64,000 nucleotides of DNA, from assembly GCA_947683425.1 (NCBI GenBank), contig CANTUQ010000073.1, forward strand, positions 15,078,501 through 15,142,500. Reading direction: 5' to 3'. The notes beneath the pieces were generated by a model that made no database searches, had not been told where the DNA came from, and saw nothing but the letters and a program-made list of their open reading frames with translations. The DNA comes from Excoecaria cochinchinensis (Eukaryota > Streptophyta > Magnoliopsida > Malpighiales > Euphorbiaceae). Numbering within the stretch: the first letter of the stretch is position 1; every line of letters starts with the position of its first letter. The position numbers were made by a program, and so were the translations under genes. Positions 10,217 to 21,700 of the stretch are shown in pieces.

Positions 10217-11772
10217 TGATAGGAGCTTAGTTAATGTATAATTGAGTATATGTTTTGTATGAGATTAGGATATTAATTGTGCAATTATCTGTATATTTGA
10301 TGTCATGTGTGTTAGATTATTTGTATATCTGTTTGTATGTGTGATTGTTGTGTTTACAGGTCTTTTTGAGCATTAAATTGAGCAAACAAGCTGTGATGGT
10401 GAGAAAACAGGAGGTACTGGAGGTGGAGCACGAGAAGAGCAGAGCAGGATCCGACTAGGATGGGAAAGCACGAGTCGGACAGGCTTTGAGTAGAAAAAGA
10501 AAAAAGAAGAAAAGGGAAGGGGAAGTAAGAATCCGAGTAGGACAATTCATCCTACTAGGATTGTGGAGCACGGGTCAGATGGGTATAGCAGAACGAAGAA
10601 GAGCACGAGTGGAAAAGGAGGAGCATCTGACTAGGACCGAAGAGGAACACGACTAGGATGATGCGTCCGACTCGGATAGAGTAGCACGAGTCGTGCTAAA
10701 GCAGAGATAAATCGAGAGGAAATAAGAAAAGAAAGAAGGAAAAAGGATGAGCATGATCTATCGCGATCGCGACACCGTCGCGATCGCGACAGAGAGTACC
10801 GTTGGACAGTTTTTGAGCCAAAAGTCACTTGAAAAGCCACCTTCTTTCACCAAAAGTTGCAACTATTCTCAAGGGACATTTTCAAGGGACACAACTTTCA
10901 AATTAACATCTATAAATATTAGTTTAATTGTAAATTGAGATATGATAGATGATAGATGATATGGAATTTTAAGTGATTTTCTGTATTTTGTAGACAGTTT
11001 TCTTTAGTTTTATTTTCTTATTTAGTTTTATGTTTTGAAGAAGAACAAGGAGAAGAAAATCTATTTCAAGAGATTGAGAAAACGGTTGAAAGGCTTCTAT
11101 CTTATTCTCTTATTTTTAATTCTTCTCCAATATTTCTATGAATATCATTTCAATGAATTTGCATGTTATAATTCTTTCTATTTCCATCTACTTTCATGAT
11201 CTTTCAATGTAGATTCTCTATTAGTATATTTTGCATGTTCTTTACAAGTTAAAGTAATTCGAGAGTTTGCTTTATCTGACATCTAATAGAGTTTCATTAT
11301 CAAGGTATATTTTGAGAAATCGGTATATTGAGATAATTGCTATAGGTTGGTGATTATTCTTAAAATTTGTCATTAGAAACCTCTAATTCATTAATGAAAG
11401 TTGTGAGTTAGAATTTTAATTGCATATTTTAGGCATTTTAATTTATGTCGAGAGAGTAAATTAGAACTTTAGTTCAACTTGGCTTGCATGAAAGATAAAT
11501 AAATGTTAATCAAATGATGGATCCAATTCATTATTTTTAGTTCTTCATTCATATATCCTTTATCTTCTTCTGATAAATATAAATTAGGTTTAATTAATTA
11601 TTATAATAAAGTAGTTCAAATTTAACCATCAAATTTATTACCATTGTAAACAAGATTAAAATTGATTAGTAATAGTGTGTAAAAAACGTTCCTCGTGGGA
11701 TCGACATCTTAAGTACTATTGCGGTACACCGTATACTTGCGGTCAATAAGCATATATAAAAAATGCTCAATA
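10217..11772 (+). repeat. Athila element 3' LTR
   Basis: Near-identical to 3545-5091. It has an extra short duplication (CAAGGGACA repeated near 10871-10890) and changes in the palindromic motifs (for example CCGACTAGGAT for CCGACTCGGAT). It ends GCTCAATA. Confidence 0.9.
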
Positions 11773-12509
11773 AGGTGAAACATAATTTATGCTTGATTCT
11801 TAAATTGGATTCCTTGCATGTTAGAAGCTTGTTAAAATCATTTTGAACACTTATTTTGTGTTATGTGTTTTTAGATTAAGGAATTTGGTTACTAGTAAAT
11901 AAAATAAAAAAGAAGAGAAACAAAAATTATAATAATTTTACTCCGTTGTCCGCTAAAAAAAGTGGTCAAGAGTAGAGATAGTAGCCGCTTGGAACTGTAT
12001 AATCTGAGTAACTGGATGTATGCGGATTAGAACCAGATACTGCATAAAAAGGATTTTTACATTTCTTGTAAGCTTTTTAATTCTTTCTTGGGCTAGAAAA
12101 ATTGTGTATCTTCGCATTCACTACACTCTAAGAAAGTAAAATAAAAAAAAAGAGAAAAGAAAATGAAATAAAATTTCCTGGATTTCTTTTTTTCCTTTAT
12201 TTATTAGAATTACGGTGTTAAATTTTGTTTAATGAGTTTTATTTTTTGTATTGATTTTAATCTTGAATTGGGACATAAATTACTTGCTTAATATTTAAAA
12301 CCTTATTGTTTCTAGTTTGAAATGATAGTTGAGGAACCTATACCTTGATATGAATTTGTGGGAAATTGTTTTGGATTTCTATCTCTATTTTGCCTTGCAT
12401 TTTGATTTAGTTAAAATTTATGGGGTTGGAGTTTGGTTTTGGGTGAATGAACTTATGAAAGGATTGTATTTGTGATTTAATTCATGTTTGAGGACAAGCA
12501 TGGGATAAG

Positions 12510-13450
12510 TGTTGAGGAATTTGTTAAGTATTTAATTTTGCATTTTTCTTTTTGATTTTCTCTTACTTTTTTACATTAATTTCTAGCCAATTTGGGACTT
12601 TTCACTTGTTTATGTGATTTTGACCATTATATGGTTTAATTGATGAAATTGAGCAATTTGAGGAAAATTGGATTGATTTGGAATGGTTGAAGAAATTTGG
12701 ATTAATATTAGTGCAAAAAATAGAAAAGTTGCAGGTCTGTCCCTTAACCTTGCCAAAAGCTAAGAGAGGAGTTGGTAGTGCAGTGTATGCAGTTTTGTGT
12801 CTTAGTCTTGCCCAAGGCTAAGAGAAGGTCAGGACAACATGGGAAATTCAGCATCCCTATTTTGCGTGCATGTTGCCCTTGCTGCCAAATATGTTCTAGC
12901 CATGTTTTGAGGAATATTAGCCTATATTTTAAGAATTAGAAAGCAGAAATTTTAGAAAGTTTAGATATTATTAAATATTTTATTTTATCTTTCATAGTTT
13001 GGGTAGGATTAAAACTACCTTTCTAAACTTTAGGATTTCCTTTTTATTTAGGGAGAATAACGTGAACAATAACTCCTCCTTTTTCTCCTTCGTCCTTCTA
13101 AGGCTATAACAAAGATTTCTTTTAGTTTTCAATTTTTATTTTGTTTTTTGTTCTTAGCAATGAGTGGCTAAATACTTTATTCTAGTTAAAAGTTAATTCA
13201 AGGACATGATTTAACCAATTATTGTTAGATTATTCTTGATTTATTTTTTTCTTAATTTTATATAGTGTTCATGTTATTTACTGTAGTATAGAGAAATTCT
13301 AACTCCATTGTTATTTATTATTTGTGCAATAAGAGCTCGTTATTCATATAATTAAATAGCATACAACTAATTGAAAATATCAAATCTGTAATTGTTTGGT
13401 AGATTCAATAACAAGTGCTAATTAGTATAACAACACTGAAAAAGGGTTTA
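12510..13450 (+). mobile_element. 3' LTR of older Athila-type element, probably truncated
   Basis: Begins TGTTGAGGAATTTG right after a purine-rich tract at 12500-12509. I find no clear LTR end; copia pol remains begin at about 13455, so the LTR is probably cut there by deletion or insertion. It carries a pair of dyad motifs at 12743-12822. Confidence 0.5.
12743..12822 (+). repeat. Dyad cassettes in older Athila LTR
   Basis: CTTAACCTTGCC-AAAAGCTAAG at 12743-12764 and CTTAGTCTTGCCCAAGGCTAAG-type at 12801-12822; the second is almost a perfect palindrome. Confidence 0.75.
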
Positions 13451-13454
13451 TTAA

Positions 13455-14785
13455 GTAAATGCTTTAGTCCATAAGAATACTTCTTGCCATAAATGCTTAT
13501 TATGATTATGAGATATGACAGATGGATATGAAGACAGATTTCCTGAATGAAAATCTAATTGAGGATGTGTATATAACACAACTTGAGGAATTTACATCCA
13601 AAGATGGCAAAAAAGGTATGTAGGCTTCAAAGATCCATTTATGGATTGAAGCAAGCGTCTAAGAGCTGGAACATCCGATTTAATAAGATAATCAAAGATT
13701 TTACTTTCTCATAAAATGAGGATGAGCCTTGTGTATATAAGAAGGTCAGTGGGAGTGCAATAGTTTTCCTTCTTCTGTATGTGGATGATATACTGATCAT
13801 GGGAAATGATATTTCCATCCTTCAGTTAGTCAAAATTTTTTTTGTCCAGATAATTCTCTATGTAAGACCTTGGAGAAGCATCCTACATTCTGGGAGTGAG
13901 GATCTATAGAGATAGATGCAATAGGATGCTAGGTTTTTCACAATCAATGTATATAGACAAGATACTGAAAAGGTTCAGTATGGATCTCTCTAAGAAAGGA
14001 TTTATTCTTATGGTACATGGGAAAAGCTTTTCTAAATCTATGTGTCTACAGGCATAAGAGCAGAGAGAGAGAGAGAACTTGAGGAGGATCCCATATGCAT
14101 TTGCAATAGGATCAATCATGTATGCTATGCTATGTACACGTCTAGATATTTCATATGCTCTGAGTGTCACAAGCAAATTGTAATCTAACTATAGGGAGGA
14201 ACACTGGATGGTAGTCAAGAACATCCTTAAGTACTTAAGAAGGACTAAGGAGATGTTCTTTGTGTATGGAGATGATGATTTATAAGTAAATGGGTATATA
14301 GATGCTAGCTTTCAGTCTAATAAAGGTGATTGTAAATCACAGTTAGGTTTTGTATTTTTGATGTGTGGAGGAGTAGTCAGTTGGAAGAGTTACAAACAGG
14401 AGACAATTACAGGCTCAATAATAGAGGCTGAGTACATTGCAGCTTCTAAAGTGGCAAAGGAAGCTGTGTGGATCAAGAAGTTCATCATAGAACTAGGAGT
14501 GGTCCTTAACATTGCTGATCCAATGCCCCACTATTATGACAATAATTGAGCCATTGCACAGGTAAAGGAACCGCGATATCATCAAAGGTCCAAACATGTC
14601 CGTAGATGTTACCATCTGATTAGAGAGATTATAGCTAGGAATGATGTGAAGATTAAAAGAGTTCCCACAGATCTTAGTATGGCAGATCCTCTCATTAAAG
14701 CACTATTCTAGAATAAGTTCGATCCCCATATAAATTCTATAGGCTTTAGATATATGGGTGATTGGCTCTAGTGTAAATGGGAGAT
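13455..14785 (+). pseudogene. pol: Ty1/copia pol remnant (RT and RNase H)
   Basis: A 5'-truncated, multiply broken copia polyprotein. Translating across frames shows reverse transcriptase blocks (IRILLAI, QMDMKTDFLNENLIEDVY at about 13470-13580; SIYGLKQASKSWN near 13640; the YVDDIL catalytic core near 13780, with both aspartates kept) and RNase H blocks (EEHWMVVKNILKYLRRTKEM near 14200, GSIIEAEYIAASKVAKEAVW near 14410, RSKHVRRCYHLIREII near 14590, MADPLIKALF near 14680). In-frame stops and frameshifts are frequent. Gag, protease and integrase are missing upstream. The polymerase would have copied element RNA in particles; it is certainly inactive. AATGGGAGAT before 14786 is its polypurine tract. 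Confidence 0.85.
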
Positions 14786-15879
14786 TGTTATTAATATGCC
14801 CTAGAGCCCATGTAAAATGGGATTTTTATCAATGTGTAAAACGTTCAATTTGAATATTAATAAGGAATTTTACATTCTTTAGTGCTTTTGTATATTAATA
14901 TTTGCATGCATATGACTTAAACTATAGAATGTAGTCCTTGGTATATGAACACAGTACAAAAGTAATAATGAAGGATTCATGATATGAAATACCTATTGTA
15001 TGTAAATGTGTTAATACCTAAATTATCTCCAGTTATAGTATTAACAAGACATGACATTTTTAATACGGATAAACTAATATATGTTATGCTTCTTGAATAG
15101 TTCAAGCAGTAATTCTCATTGTCTTTGATTATTGAGATGATCAAAGTTAACATATGGATGCTTGTTAAAAGAACAAGTATATTGGAGACCTATCATGAGA
15201 AACTTCACATGGATACTTATACTATATCAGTGAAGTATCTCATCATATTAGTTGTGCAAGTATCCTTAGACTTGAGATCACAAGGTATCTTAGGTATCAA
15301 GTGTTATACTTTGACTCCTATGCTTTTACTCCTCGAAGGGGTATACATAGCTTAGAGATTGGGTATAGCATGAACTACTTGGAGGTAGTTCAGTGACAAA
15401 TAAAGGATTCACCAACCCAGCTATACTGGAGAGTTCTATTTCAACCGTTTTTATACATCTTTGTTGGAATGCAAGGTGAATGAGATTCACAAGGGAATTT
15501 TGGGAATATAGATAAAAGTACTATAATACAATAAGTTTATGAATGAATTGATACATTTCCATGTAATATCCCCTATACAATACTTATAACTCTTGCACAT
15601 CAAGCCAATATTCATGTATCAATACCATTAGCATCTTAGCACAACCATTCATGACTAGTATCCTAAGTTGGGTATTACTATATCTTATACAAATACATGT
15701 CTTTTACATATTATAATAAAATTCCATACTATTTTACAATCATTAAATACATACCATAATGTAACTACAATATTTTAAACCTTTATACTCAAAATTCTCT
15801 TCTTATACTAGACTTCAGAACTATAGATTATCCCAAGAACTAAATAATTTCTCCTGAACCTACATGGTAGAAACCCGTT

Positions 15880-15896
15880 TAAGCTTACTAGCTTAG
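15880..15896 (-). repeat. LTR 3' hairpin
   Basis: On the minus strand TAAGCT-AGTA-AGCTTA, next to CCCCAC on one side and ACGGG on the other, matching the hairpin at 1860-1877 in place and form. Confidence 0.6.
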
Positions 15897-16368
15897 TGGG
15901 GAACACTTAATTATTTGGACAAACACTCAAAGTAGTCATCCGTTAAGCACACAATAACAATTTTATAATATGCATATCTATATATACATATATATTGAAT
16001 TTAATGCATTTCATATACATATCCAAATAAAATTCCATGCTTGATTATAATTTCAAGATTACATTAAACTATGTATTTCTTTAATACAAACTAGGTCATT
16101 ATATTTACATAGTTTCATTTTATAAAATATGTATCACATTCATAACAATATGTTTATTCTATTTCACTTCCTAACACTATATCCGACCAAAATTAAGAGC
16201 CAGAACCGATCGAACTGAACTTCTTAAATCCAATATGAATTCATTTAATTAATTAATCATTCAGAGCATAAGAAAACAAGACAAATCTAAATAAAAATAG
16301 ATCATTACTGTCATTTTCCTGCTATTTCTTAGAGGTATGGATAATGAGTACAAGAGATTTCAAAAATC

Positions 16369-16506
16369 GGTATCAATAAGAGATACCTAATATGTATCAA
16401 TAGAAGAGGCAACTGCCTCAAGTGCATATTATAATCAAGAGTGCCGGAGCACAAATCAAGATACAAAAGAGACATAAGTCTCATAATCAAGAGACACCGT
16501 AGTGTC
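16369..16506 (-). repeat. Array of stem-loops in LTR, UNCG loops
   Basis: In plus coordinates: GGTATC/GATACC (16369-16387), GAGGC-AACT-GCCTC (16406-16419), GTGC-CGGA-GCAC (16441-16452), GAGAC-ATAA-GTCTC (16469-16482), GACAC-CGTA-GTGTC (16493-16506). Read on the LTR's own (minus) strand, two loops are UCCG and UACG closed by C-G, the stable UNCG tetraloop class. Confidence 0.8.
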
Positions 16507-16764
16507 ATAAGAGCAACTGCATAACCCTTATAGGCATGCCTATTTACCCATAGTAAGACTCTAGTAGGCCTTATTTTTATCCCAAGACATATTTGATAAC
16601 ATTCAAGAGTCATATATTCATAGTATGAGATATATTTATTTATAATTATATGGTCATCATAAATAGTTAATAGTTCATGCCATATAATTCTAAATAATAT
16701 GAATGAACAAATAATAATATGTGTTTTCATTATTTATAAACTATATTCATATCATAACAAACTA

Positions 16765-17515
16765 AATCCGATCGGTTCATAGTATTTTAGCAAGTCTAGC
16801 ATGAATATATAGCATAATCCGATCATTTCTCGATGTTTTAACAAGTCTAACATGATGTATATAGCTAAATCTGATTAGATATTGAGCTAAAGAGCTAATC
16901 TAGTTGGATTCCTAAGTCAAATCTGATTGGCTCATAGGCTCAAGGACAATTTTGGTACGATTTCTATCTTAAGTCCGATCGGATTACGGCCTAAAGGATA
17001 ATTTTGATCGGATTTCCACCTAGTAAATGGGCTTTTTTGGCAAAGTAGTCGCATAAAAAATGTTTCCCTATGTCTTAAGTTTCTAATGGATCAAAAATTA
17101 AGGCATTTGGATCAGTAAATTAATAGATATGGATAAAACATTACAAGCTGCTCCCTATATTTTTCTGGGACATAATTGTGGGTTTAACTTTAAAAAATTT
17201 CTAGGAACAATTGAGATAGAATTTGCCCATACTTTTTCCATGAAACTTACTTTAATATATGTCTAGTTTCTATGAAATTTTGATTCATGTCACTTGGAGT
17301 TCTGTAGAGTGAGTTATACCCCAAATATTGCACACTGCTCCAGAATTGGAGATAGATTTAGGTCTTGGTGGTCAACAATGAAATAGCAAGCTAATCCGAT
17401 CTGATTTTAGGGTTTTATCAAGTCTAATATGACATATATAAATATGTCAGATCATATCTAGAGCTATGGAACCATTCTGATTAGATTTCTAATGCAAATC
17501 CGATCGGATTGAGGC
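16765..17515 (-). repeat. Dispersed AATCCGATCGGATT-type dyads
   Basis: At least nine degenerate copies of AATCYGATYRGATT (near 16765, 16815, 16866, 16915, 16974, 17007, 17392, 17475, 17497). This is this LTR family's version of the dyad cassette. Confidence 0.7.
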
Positions 17516-18538
17516 ACATCCAGTACCAAGGTTCTAATCTAGAACTATTACGCAACAGGCAGAATTATGGATCATTCTCACTTGCAAATTTCACTTAGTT
17601 AACAAACATTTTAAGCTATAGTCTCCTCTTAACAAAATTTCCCCTAGATCTTAAGTGTCTTATGGTTCAAAAATCATACCATTTGAACTTATAAATCATG
17701 AGATATGTCCATGACAACACATACTGCTCCCTGAGTACTAGTAGCAATAGGTCTACAATTTCAAACCAAATTTAAAAAATTTTAAAGGCAAAATTAAATC
17801 ATGGTGCCTCATGAAAGTTGTAGGTTTATGTGTTATGTTTCATCTCACCAATTGAAATTACCCAATTTGGAGGTATGTATGCCGAGATATGGCTATGACA
17901 AGAAAAATTGTCAGGGTAATCCTATGATAGAATTTCTTTTAAGTCATTTCTTGTAATGGCCCTAAAATTGCAATTTTCGTGAACAGTGATTTCCAGTCCA
18001 TGAATAGTGATAGTAGGGTAAAAAGTGCACCCGGAGGCAAAAAATATTTTATTTGATAATTAGAAAATACTAGTCGCAACTAGTCCAAGAATAAAATTTG
18101 AAGTGAAAACAAGGTCAAATAGATCACCAAAAGTCGAAAATAAAAAAAAGTCACGGTTTTGATTCAAATAGTAACCGTTTGATCGAAAGTTTGACTGAGA
18201 CTTTAAAAATAGTAAATGATCTCTGAAAAATTATCCGAAGGCATAGATTGATTCCAAATAGTATGGAGAATTATTTGACAGTGAAAAAGTAATTTTATGA
18301 GAAACTGAAAATTGGCTAATCAGACCGGTAGTAGTGAATCGGATCGAAAATAGACTCCGATTGAGCTAAAAAATTTTATGTAGGCTAATTAACATATTTT
18401 AAGAATTATGGAATCATATTTGAGAGGAATTGAACTTGAAAAATGAGAGAAAGAACTTAAGGTTATATAATGGGTTTTTTTAATATATTTGGGCTTAATT
18501 GGGTTGGCCCAACCAAGCCCAATCCCACTCAAAACACC

Positions 18539-18547
18539 TATAAAAGG
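18539..18547 (+). promoter_or_regulatory. TATA box of Tekay-like LTR
   Basis: TATAAAAGG preceded by TTGGGTTGGCCCAACCAAGC, a block shared with the LTR at 40640. A donor-like AGGTAAGT follows at 18785, 246 bp on. Confidence 0.6.
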
Positions 18548-18784
18548 CTAGAATATCTGCAGCAAACCAAAAATTTCTCCAGCCTTCTCCTCCGCTCTAG
18601 CATGGCCAAATGGTGTTCTCCATTTGTCCATAATTTTCTTCATCTCTCTTCTAAATTTTCTACCAAATTCAACATTTTTAAGTAATTTTCAGCCTCTCTC
18701 CTCATTGGTAGTGGTCTCAAGAGTTCATTTGAGGTGAAGGAAGTGGTGGAAATCAAGAAAAGAATATTATGTGTTAAAATTTAG

Positions 18785-18790
18785 GTAAGT
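18785..18790 (+). other. Splice-donor-like site in LTR leader
   Basis: GTAAGT in the context TTAGGTAAGTG. The spacing from the TATA box (about 246 bp) is nearly the same as in the LTR at 40640 (about 244 bp). Confidence 0.45.
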
Positions 18791-20158
18791 GATTTTGAGT
18801 ATTACAATTTGATTTAATGGTTCCTATGGGTAAACTAAAGGTTGTATAGAATGAATATATGGTTATATTGAATAAAGAAAGCAAGGAAATGGTGATCTCT
18901 TATGTGTGTGAATTCGGCCACTTTAGGAATTTAAAAGGAGGAAGGAACTTTTAACATGAAAATTAAAGGAAAGGAAGCTTAAGGTGTGAAGAACAAGGTT
19001 TAAAGGTTAATGGATACAATATCCTTTGTTTTCCATTAATTTTAATCTTATGTATGTTATGTATGTGTGGGAATTATGTTTGTATAATTGAAATTAAGGT
19101 TATGAACATGTTATTGGAAGTTAGAATTGATGTTTGGAATGGTTAAAATGGAAAGAAATAATTTGTGGAGAAAAACTTAAATTGGGCCGAATGGATATAA
19201 TAGGTTAACTTGGGCCGAATGGATATAATAGGTATACAAGGGTATATCATGATGTTTAATGCAAAATAATTATGTATTCATGATAACTAACATGTACTCT
19301 AATGGGTAAAATGATAAATACAAGGAAAAGAATTATGGAGGAAGAACTTAAGCCTTGGCCGAATTAATGTATAAGGTATATTATGGTGTACTTTGTTAAT
19401 TTAATGAATATTATGCCATAAAATGAATGAATAGTTAAAATAGAGGGTTTACTAATTTATTTGGAATTTTTAGATTATTAAATAATATAGTTTATGTTGA
19501 CAATGCATTATGTAATAAGTAAAGATTATGGAATATGTTATGTTAAAATAAAGTAATGACATGAATAAGGTTAAGATGAAATAGTAAGTAAAGTGGAATT
19601 TAAAAGTGGAAAGGAAATTAAATATATAAATGATAGTATGATGAATGAGCATTGTATAATTATGAAAATATTATGTATTAAATGATAAAAATGAAATATG
19701 TAAACTTAAAATGAAATAATAGTGTAATTAAGGAAAAATAAGTACGAAAATAAGATAAAGGAATCAAAAGAAATACATTATGGTTATTATTAATATGGAA
19801 AGTAAGTTATGTGATGATTATGAATATGTAAGTATAATAAAGGAATAAAAGAGTAATGTATGTATGTTTATTTATATGGAATGAGATTATGTTAAGACAT
19901 GACATCAAATGATTATGGTTATTATGTAATAAATATGACTATTATTAAATGAATATGGTTATTACGAAATGAAATGGCTATTATGAAACAATTATGGTTA
20001 TTTTGAACTGATTATGGTTATAAATATAAGGAATTAATGAGAATAATGTATACAGTATGTTGCCCTTAATCTACTTGTAGTAATTCACTAGTTCAGGATA
20101 TAATTAGCTAGCCATAGGGACACTTATACCGTGGTTCAAGTCCTAGTGACTCGTATGG

Positions 20159-20333
20159 GTAGGCCAATGATGGTCTACTATGTATGGCATTATGCCATTA
20201 TGGAATTGACGGATTTATTTTTTTGACTCAGAGTAGTGATCCTTAGTGGTCACTTACTCTTATGGCTCACAGAGTAGTGATCCTTAGTGGTCACTTTCTC
20301 TTATGGCTCTAGAGTTAGTGGTCCTTAGAGGTC
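20159..20333 (+). repeat. Array of stem-loops in LTR
   Basis: GTAGGCC-AATGAT-GGTCTAC (20159-20178), ATGGCA-TTA-TGCCAT (20184-20198), then three copies of a long imperfect hairpin. The first is AGAGTAGTGATC / GGTCACTTACTCT (20230-20260); the second spans 20271-20302. The third starts at 20311 and is cut at 20333 by the nested Tekay element, its other arm being found after 33862. Confidence 0.8.
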
Positions 20334-20750
20334 TGTAACACCTCCTACCCGCATGTAGTGGGTTACCATGGCAAGTGAGGGATGCCACACGACCAAAAGC
20401 TCTAGTCTAAAACACTTAAATTATTAAAAGTCAAAATATAAAATTTTCTGCTAATAACTCGAAATTATAATGAGATCATATGGATATACATGCAGAAGCC
20501 ATCATACTTTATATTATATAGTAGCAAAAGTCCATTACAATATTGCAGTATTACAGGCCTGCACAATTATCTTTACTATTACAACCCATAACTAAGCTAT
20601 ACTCGCTCAAAAGTTACATTTACAAAATTCCCTTACAATACTACACCAGCATCTACATAAAACGAGCCTCTATTGTGTTGGCTTCAGGTGATGCGGGGTG
20701 TCCTTTAAAATCACCATGTCTTCGATACCTACACGGATGAAACACCCATG

Positions 20751-20768
20751 CTAAGCGCGAAGGCTTAG
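20751..20768 (-). repeat. LTR 3' hairpin
   Basis: CTAAGC-GCGAAG-GCTTAG, a 6-bp perfect stem. The partner LTR has a damaged copy (CTAAGTGCGAAGCCTTTG, about 31648-31665). Confidence 0.65.
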
Positions 20769-21026
20769 TGAGGAAACACATGAAAAGGATAATAGCTCAT
20801 AGCGGTTATCAATGCAATCACAAGCGTATGATATCCAAATAAATCAAAGGAATAGAATATATATGTATAAAATACAACATCATGGTATAGAAACAGTCAT
20901 ATCCACATACACTCATAACTACATGCTTATCAAATCACTCATTTATTGCTTATCAAAGTTACTCGTTTATTGCTTATCAAATGCCTGCATTTACAAAGGG
21001 GGTGGATAACGAGTGGAAACACATTG

Positions 21027-21163
21027 GTACCCGAAGGTACATCTATTTTTTAACACATTAGGATCTACTGCAATCCGAAAAACACATTAGGGATCAAATC
21101 TGATCCACAATCCAGAAGAATCTAATTCAGGATTCTAACACATATATCGATCGTACCGTGGTC
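21027..21163 (-). repeat. Array of stem-loops in LTR, UUCG loop
   Basis: In plus coordinates: GTACC-CGAA-GGTAC (21027-21040; cUUCGg on the element's strand), GGATCA-AATC-TGATCC (21091-21106), AGAATC/GATTCT with an 8-nt loop (21117-21136), and a GACC...GGTC pair (21149-21163, one mismatch; perfect in the other LTR). The partner LTR keeps the UUCG hairpin at 31923-31936. Confidence 0.8.
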
Positions 21164-21519
21164 TAAACATAGGCTGCAGCACTCAGAATCCCTATAGGCA
21201 TACCTATATATCCACGACTCAATAATTGTAGGCCTAAGTAAACAATTAAAATTCCATTCGTATAGACCATTCATTTTCAGTTACATTCAGTACAATTGCG
21301 TATAAAAATACTCAATAAAATCCATGTAGTCATGTCGTTTATATAGTCATGCTCTTTATGTAACATTCGTCAAATGTTGAACACATAAATCCAAATTCAA
21401 AACATTTAGCAATATACAAAATAAACAACTAAATGTCAACACAGTGAAGGGTCACGATGGTTAAGAATCCATGCCCACAATGAAGTTTCAAAGAGAAGAG
21501 AACTATTACTTAGCTTGTA

Positions 21520-21700
21520 TTGTTGCGAGCGCGACAGATCCTTCCCCAAAGGTTGGTCGCGAGCGCAACAAAGCCGCTCCTATGATTTATTCAGGAGTGT
21601 GAACTATTTCATGAACACGATAAAGTATGTCATAAGGTTTGATCATGAGCGTGACCTATGTCGCGAGCATGACAGAGCCTTCCGTAAGGCGACCCTTCCA
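21520..21700 (-). repeat. Dyad cassettes in Tekay 3' LTR
   Basis: GTTGCGAGCGCGAC and GGTCGCGAGCGCAAC units, then degraded GATCATGAGCGTGAC and GTCGCGAGCATGAC units. The partner LTR (32414-32636) has a different number and arrangement. Confidence 0.8.

Larger units (their letters stand above)
3545..11772 (+). mobile_element. Non-autonomous Athila-type Ty3/gypsy element, complete
   Basis: Two long, nearly identical LTRs (3545-5091 and 10217-11772) start TGATAGGAGC and end GCTCAACA or GCTCAATA. Between them are a tRNA-Asp-type primer site, an uninterrupted gag ORF, dyad cassettes, a frameshifted Athila ORF1, a polypurine-like block, a 172-bp tandem duplication, a TA microsatellite and a polypurine tract. 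Protease, reverse transcriptase, RNase H and integrase are absent; the roughly 1 kb between gag and ORF1 is non-coding. The element would therefore depend on enzymes supplied in trans. LTR similarity and an open gag suggest a fairly recent insertion. Confidence 0.85.
2900..12509 (+). mobile_element. Older Athila-type element, internal 3' part (split)
   Basis: Two pieces, about 2900-3544 and 11773-12509, flank the younger Athila element. The left piece holds the block ATTGAGGATAATG followed by AAGTGTGGGGGAG (2936-2970), which also occurs after ORF1 in the younger element at 8964-9006. The right piece ends with GAGGACAAGCATGGGATAAG directly before an LTR start (TGTTGAGG at 12510), the usual Athila 3' arrangement. 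No coding sequence is recognisable in either piece, and I found no clean target duplication around the insertion. Inference is moderate. Confidence 0.5.

Noticed and set aside
3545..11772. A 5-bp target duplication for the Athila element
   Set aside because: Flanks TGGTA and AGGTG do not match convincingly whichever LTR end is chosen, so none is claimed.
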